From Megascapheus bottae (Eukaryota > Chordata > Mammalia > Rodentia > Geomyidae): a stretch of DNA of 64,000 nt. The translations under genes and the position numbers were made by a program. The DNA is taken from assembly GCA_024803745.1 (NCBI GenBank), contig JANJXV010000153.1, positions 310,001 through 374,000 on the forward strand, given 5' to 3'. This document shows, piece after piece, positions 59,401-64,000 of this stretch. Within the stretch, counting starts at the first letter, position 1. Each line of letters starts with the position of its first letter. The notes under the pieces are model-generated. The model was not told the origin of the DNA and ran no database searches. It was given only the letters and a program-made list of their open reading frames with translations.

Positions 59401-60760
59401 TTCACACACCTCCATTCTATGACCTCACACACCTCCATTCTGTGACTTCCAAAATCACCATTCTATGACTTCGCACATCTCCATTGTGACTTCACACACC
59501 TCCATTCTATGAGTTCACACAGCTCCATTCTGACTTTACACACCTCCATTCTATGACTTCGCAAACCTCTATTCTGACTTCACACCCCTGCATTCTGTGA
59601 CTTCACATACCTCTATTCTTTGATTTCACACCCCTGCACTCTGTGCATTCACACACCTTAAATCTGAGTTCACACACCTCTTAACTGTGACTTCACACAC
59701 CTCCATTCTGTGACTTCACACACCTCCATTCTATGACTTCACACACCTCCATTCTATGACTTCACACACCTCCATTTTATGCCTTCACACACCTCCATTC
59801 TGTGACTTCACACACCTCCATTCTATGACATCACACGCCTCCATTCTGTGACTTCACACACCTAAATTCTATGACTTCACACACCTCCATTCTATGACTT
59901 CAGAAACCTACATTTTATGCCTTCACACACCTCCATTCTGTGACTTCACACACCTCCATTCTATGACATCACACGCCTCCATTCTGTGACTTCACACACC
60001 TCCATTCTATGACTTCCCACAACTCCATTCTATGACTTCACACACGTGCAATCTGACTTCACACATCTCCATTCCATGACTTCATACACCTCCATTCTAT
60101 GACTCCACACACCAACATTTTTTGACTTCACACACCTCCATTCTGTGACTTCACATATCTCCACTCTGACTTCACACACATCCATTCTATGACTTCACAA
60201 ATCTCCATTCTATGACTTCAGAAACCTCAATTCCATGACTTCATACACCTCCATTCTATGACTTCACACACCTCCTTTCTTTGACTTGACACACCTCCAT
60301 TTTGACTTCACACACCACAATTCTGTGACTTCACACACCTCCATTTGTGACTTCACACATCAAAAATTTGACTTCACACACCTCCATTCTGTGACTTCAC
60401 ACACCTCAATTTTGACTTCACAAACTTCCATTCTGTGACATCACACATCTCCATTCTGTGACTTCATACACCTCCATTGTTTGATTTCACACACCTCCAT
60501 TCTTGGATTTCACACATCTCAATTCCATGACTTCACACACCTCCATTCTATGAGGTCACACACCTCTATTCTATGAGTTCACACACCTCCATTTTGACTT
60601 CATACACCTCAATTCTATGACTTCACACACCTCCATTCTGAATTCACACACATCCATTCTGACTTCATACACCTCAATTCTGTGACTTCCCACACCTCCA
60701 TTCTATGATTTCCCACACCTCCATTCTTTGACTTCACACACCTCCATTCTATTACTTCAC
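56438..60760 (+). repeat. Mosaic of blocks also present at 24-32 kb
   Basis: The CTGCAG block at 56619 resembles 32.6-33.5 kb, the TGACGTCA block at 57382 resembles 31.05 kb, and 57.6-57.93 kb matches 26.08-26.37 kb. At about 57.93 kb it jumps to the equivalent of 26.95 kb, omitting about 565 bp; most of that omitted group is found at 60.0-60.6 kb. A 58.69-kb copy of the TGACGTCA block and a CTGCAG block at 58913 lie between. No gene is present. Confidence 0.75.
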
Positions 60761-62366
60761 ACACCTTCATTCTTACTTCAGCAAAATCCATTCTGTGAGT
60801 TCACACACCTCCCTTCTGTGACTTCACACACCTCCATTCTATGACTTCACACACCTCCATTCTGTGACTTCACACCTCCATTCTATGGCTTCACACCTCC
60901 ATTCTATGACTTCACACACCAACATTTATGACGTCACACACCTCCATTCTGTGACTTCACACACCTCCATTCTGACATCACACACCTACATTCTATGACT
61001 TCACACACTTCCATTCTATGACTTCACACACCTCCATTCTGTGAATTCACTCACCTCCATTGTGAGTTCACGCACATCCATTCTGTGACTTCACACACCT
61101 CCATTCATTTACTTCACTCACCTTGATTCTCTGACTTCACATACCTCCATTCTACAATTTCACACACCTCCATTCTGTGACTTCACACACCTCCATTCAT
61201 TTACTTTACACACCTTGATTCTCTGACTTCACATACCTCCATTCTACGATTTCACACACCTGCATTCTGTGACTTCACACACCTCCATTCTGAATTCACA
61301 CAGCTCCTTTCTATGACTTCACACACCTCCTTCTGTGACTTCACACACCTCTATTCTATGACTTCACACACCTCCTTTGTGATTTCACACACCTCTCTTC
61401 TATGTGTTCACATACCTCCATTCTGACTCTACACACCTCAATTCTATCACTTCACACACCTCCATTCTTACTTCACACACCTCCATTCTGTGACTCACAC
61501 ACCTCCATTCTATGATTTCACACACCTCCATTCCATGACTTCACACACCTCCATTCTATGACTTCACACACCTCCATTCTGAATTCACACACCTATATTC
61601 TGTGACTTCACACACCTCAATTTCTGACTTCACACACTTCCATTCTATGACTTCCACACCTCCATTCTGTAACTTCACATACCACCATTCTATGACTTCA
61701 CACACCTCCATTGTGACTTCACATACCTCCATTCTATGAGTTCACACACCTCCATTCTGACTTCACACACCTCCATTCTTTGACTTCACACACCTCCATT
61801 CTGACTTCACACACCTCTATTCTATGACTTAGCACACCTCAATCCTGATTTCACACACCTCCATTCTGTGACTTCACACACCTCCATGACATGATTTTAC
61901 ATACCTCTATTCGATGACTTCACACACCTCCATTCTTTGACTTCACACACCTCCATTTTGACTTCACACACCTCCATTCTGTGACTTTACACACGTCCAT
62001 TTGTGACTTCACACACCACCTTTTTGACTTCACACACCTCCATTCTGTGACTTCACACACCTCCATTCTATGACATCACACGCCTCCATTCTGTGACTTC
62101 ACACACCTCCATTCTATGACTTCACACACCTCCATTCTATGACTTCAGAAACCTATATTGTTACTTCACACACCTCCATTCTGTGACTTCACACACCTCC
62201 ATTGTTTGCCTTCACACACCTCCATTTTGACTACACTCACCTCCATTCTATGTCTTCTCACAGCTTCATTCTTACTGCAGAAATCTCCATTCTATGACTT
62301 CACAAACCTCCCTTCTGTGAATTCACACACCTCCATTCTGAGTTCACACACCTCCATTCTGTGACT
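60761..62366 (+). repeat. Block E, copy 2
   Basis: This pairs with 27651-29625 and shares landmarks in order, including the 92-bp duplication at 61106/61198. It has only one copy of the 177-bp unit (near 61378-61554). Right of the pair, CTGCCTTCAYAG is at 62451 against 29664, an offset larger by 46 bp (two monomers). Confidence 0.85.
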
Positions 62367-64000
62367 TCACACACCTCCATTCTGTTACTTCACACACCTC
62401 CATTCTATGACTTCACACACCTCCATTCTATGACTTCACACACCTCCATTCTGCCTTCATAGACTTCCATTTGACTGCAAAAACCTAATTTCTGTGACTT
62501 CACACACCTCCATTCTATGATTTCATACACCTCCATTCTATGATTTCAAACACCTCCATTCCATGACTTCACACACCTCCATTCTATGAGGTCACACACC
62601 TCTATTCTATGAGTTCACACACCTCCATTTTGACTTCACACACCTATTTTCTGTGACTTCACACACCTCCATTCTGTGACTTCACACACCTCAGTTTTGA
62701 CTTCACACACTTCCATTCTGTGACTTCACACATCTCCAGTCTGTGACTTCATAAACCTCCAATGTTTGATTTCACACACCTCCATTCTTGGATTTCACAC
62801 ACCTCCATTCCATGACTTCACACACCTCCATTCTATGACTTCACACACCTCCATTCTGAATTCACACACCTCCATTCTGACTTCATACACCTCAATTCTG
62901 TGACTTCACACACCTCCATTCTATGATTTCCCACACCTCCATTCTTTGACTTCACATAACTCCATTCTATGACTTCACATACCTCCTTTCTGAGTTGACA
63001 CACCTCCATTCTGTGACTTCACATACCTCCAATCTGACTCCACACACCTCCATTCTATGACTTCACACACCTCCATTCTGTGACTTCAAAAACCACCATT
63101 CTATGACTTCACACATCTCCATTGTGACTTCACACACCTCCATTCTATGAGTTCACACAGCTCCTTTCTGACTTCACACACCTCCATTCTATGACTTCGC
63201 ACACCTCAATTCTGACTTCACACCCCTCCATTCTGTGACTTCACATACCTCCATTCTTTGACTTCACTCCCCTCCATTCTGTGCCTTCACACACCTCCAC
63301 TCTGTGACTTTACACACCTCCATTCTGTAACTTCACACACCTCCCTTCTGTGACTTCACACACCTCCAATCTATGACTTCACACACCTTCATTCTAAGAC
63401 TTCACACACCTCCATTCTATCACTTCACACACTTCCATTGTTTGACATCATACACCTCCATTCTTTGACTTCACACACCTCCATTCCATGAATTCACACA
63501 CCTCCATTCTATGAGTTCACACACCTCCATTCTCACTTCAGCAACATCCATTCTATGACTTCAGACACCTCCATTCTATGACTTAACACACCTTCATTCT
63601 TACTTCAGCAACATCCATTCTGTGACTTTCCACACCTCCCTTCTGTGACTTCACACACCTCCATTCTATGACTTCACACACCTCCATTCTATGTCTTCAC
63701 ACCTCCATTCTATGGATTCACACCTCCATTCTATGATTTCACACACCAACATTTATGACCTCACCCTCCTCCATTCTGTGACTTCACACACCTCCATTCT
63801 GACATCACGCACCTACATTCTATGACTTCACACACTTCCATTCTATGACTTCACACACCTCCATTCTGTGACTTCACTCACCTCCATTGTGAGTTCACAC
63901 ACATCCATTCTGTGACTTCACACACCTCCATTCATTTACTTCACTCACCTTGATTCTCTGAATCACATACCTCCATTCTACGATTTCACACACCTCCATT
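62367..64000 (+). repeat. Satellite to the right window edge
   Basis: This has monomer groups like 26.8-28.0 kb in the same order: CTTGGATTTC, CTTCCAATGTTTGA-like and CTTCAGCAACATCC monomers, then a TGACGTCA-type block in which the octamer has become TGACCTCA near 63756, then CATTCATTTACTTCACTCACC. The array is still in the same orientation at base 64000, so it continues beyond the window. Confidence 0.8.

Larger units (their letters stand above)
5767..60936 (+). other. Set of 15 exact TGACGTCA octamers (CRE-like) within the array
   Basis: The palindrome TGACGTCA starts at 5767, 15811, 18981, 21895, 24369, 25647, 27834, 31053, 33528, 38130, 41078, 54532, 57382, 58688 and 60929. All but 25647 sit in a conserved context with ATTTATGACGTCACACACC-type sequence, in which TGACTTCA has become TGACGTCA. 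The expected site near 63756 reads TGACCTCA. The octamer is the full cAMP-response element that CREB/ATF proteins bind in animals; whether it is bound here is unknown. Each copy contributes one of the few CpGs in the array. Confidence 0.7.
24801..62280 (+). repeat. CTGCAG-marked ~200-bp block, ten copies
   Basis: The monomer group ending TTCTTACTGCAGAAATC followed by CAAACCTCCCTTCTGTG carries a CTGCAG hexamer starting at 24801, 29534, 30718, 32766, 37795, 39775, 55368, 56619, 58913 and 62275. In most copies it follows a CAGAAACCTACATTGTTAC monomer (not at 58913). The block keeps one frame open for about 68 codons in each copy, which is why similar short frames recur, but the frame has no independent sign of coding. 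It is absent from 40-55 kb, marking a different sub-family there. Confidence 0.85.
1..64000 (+). repeat. Satellite array of ~23-bp monomers spanning the whole window
   Basis: Every stretch read is built from one monomer with core CTCCATTCTRTGACTTCA and a CACAC tail (23 bp). Frequent variants lack two bases between ATTCT and GACTTC (21 bp), replace CTATG/CTGTG with TTGTG (22 bp), or lose one CA step in the tail. Recurrent substitutions include GACTTC to GATTTC, GAATTC or GAGTTC, ACTTTACAC, and CTTCGCACAC. The orientation never inverts. The + strand unit has 9 C, 7 T, 6 A and 1 G (ATG form), giving strong strand asymmetry and few CpGs. No non-repeat interruption longer than a few bases was seen. 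The array reaches both window edges, so its true length is unknown. It is most likely a eukaryotic satellite; the species is not identifiable. Confidence 0.98.

Noticed and set aside
1..64000. CRISPR array (23-bp direct repeats)
   Set aside because: There are no unique spacers: repeats abut head to tail for 64 kb, and no cas-like gene or leader is present.
1..64000. Telomeric or G-quadruplex-forming repeat
   Set aside because: The unit is not a TTAGGG-type repeat, and the G-rich strand has only one GGAGG cluster per 23 bp, too sparse for a standard quadruplex motif.
1..64000. A hidden gene system, transposon or viral insertion inside the array
   Set aside because: Reading the whole window revealed no stretch longer than a few bases that is not monomer-derived, and no terminal repeats, poly-A tracts or coding domains. 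An alignment-based masking with the monomer consensus would confirm this if no unmasked segment over about 30 bp remains.

Overview
The whole 64 kb is one uninterrupted tandem-repeat (satellite) array. I found no protein-coding gene, RNA gene, mobile element, CRISPR array or unique-sequence gap. The basic unit is about 23 bp, with common 21- and 22-bp variants. On the + strand it reads approximately CTCCATTCTRTGACTTCA followed by CACAC (R = A or G). It runs in the same orientation from the first base to the last, so the array extends beyond both ends of the window. At this unit size the window holds roughly 2,800 monomers. Such an array fits a eukaryotic chromosome (a satellite or very long minisatellite block) and not a bacterium or virus. 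Nothing in the sequence identifies the species; a vertebrate is a guess. || The interest lies in the higher-order structure. Monomers carry diagnostic substitutions and length changes, and ordered groups of these recur as longer units, nested in several generations. By region: (1) 1-8.2 kb, the most irregular part, with local duplications at offsets of 717, 380 and 202 bp. (2) 8.2-13.83 kb, a higher-order repeat of about 1.07-1.18 kb ending in a near-identical 1,067-bp tandem pair. (3) 13.84-24.4 kb, a higher-order repeat of 3,170, 2,914 and 2,474 bp successive spacing. (4) 24.4-29.64 kb, blocks that recur collinearly about 30-33 kb downstream (54.97-62.4 kb). (5) 29.64-44.15 kb, a tandem duplication with copies of 7,056 and 7,454 bp; the second copy contains a perfect 541-bp internal duplication. 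(6) 42.74-53.65 kb, an almost perfect 5,458-bp tandem duplication. (7) 53.65-64 kb, a mosaic of blocks also found at 8-13 kb and 24-30 kb. || Nothing suggests that genes work together here. The open frames of 60-86 codons are by-products of the repeat: 23 is not a multiple of 3, so any frame meets the unit's TGA or TAG within about three monomers unless length variants intervene. Two recurrent exact transcription-factor-like octamers or heptamers (TGACGTCA and TGACTCA) arise from the consensus TGACTTCA by single changes. They mark particular higher-order blocks, but function is untested. The best-supported observations are the recent nested duplications, their junction homologies, and long-range collinear blocks whose spacing differences can be accounted for exactly by local copy-number change.
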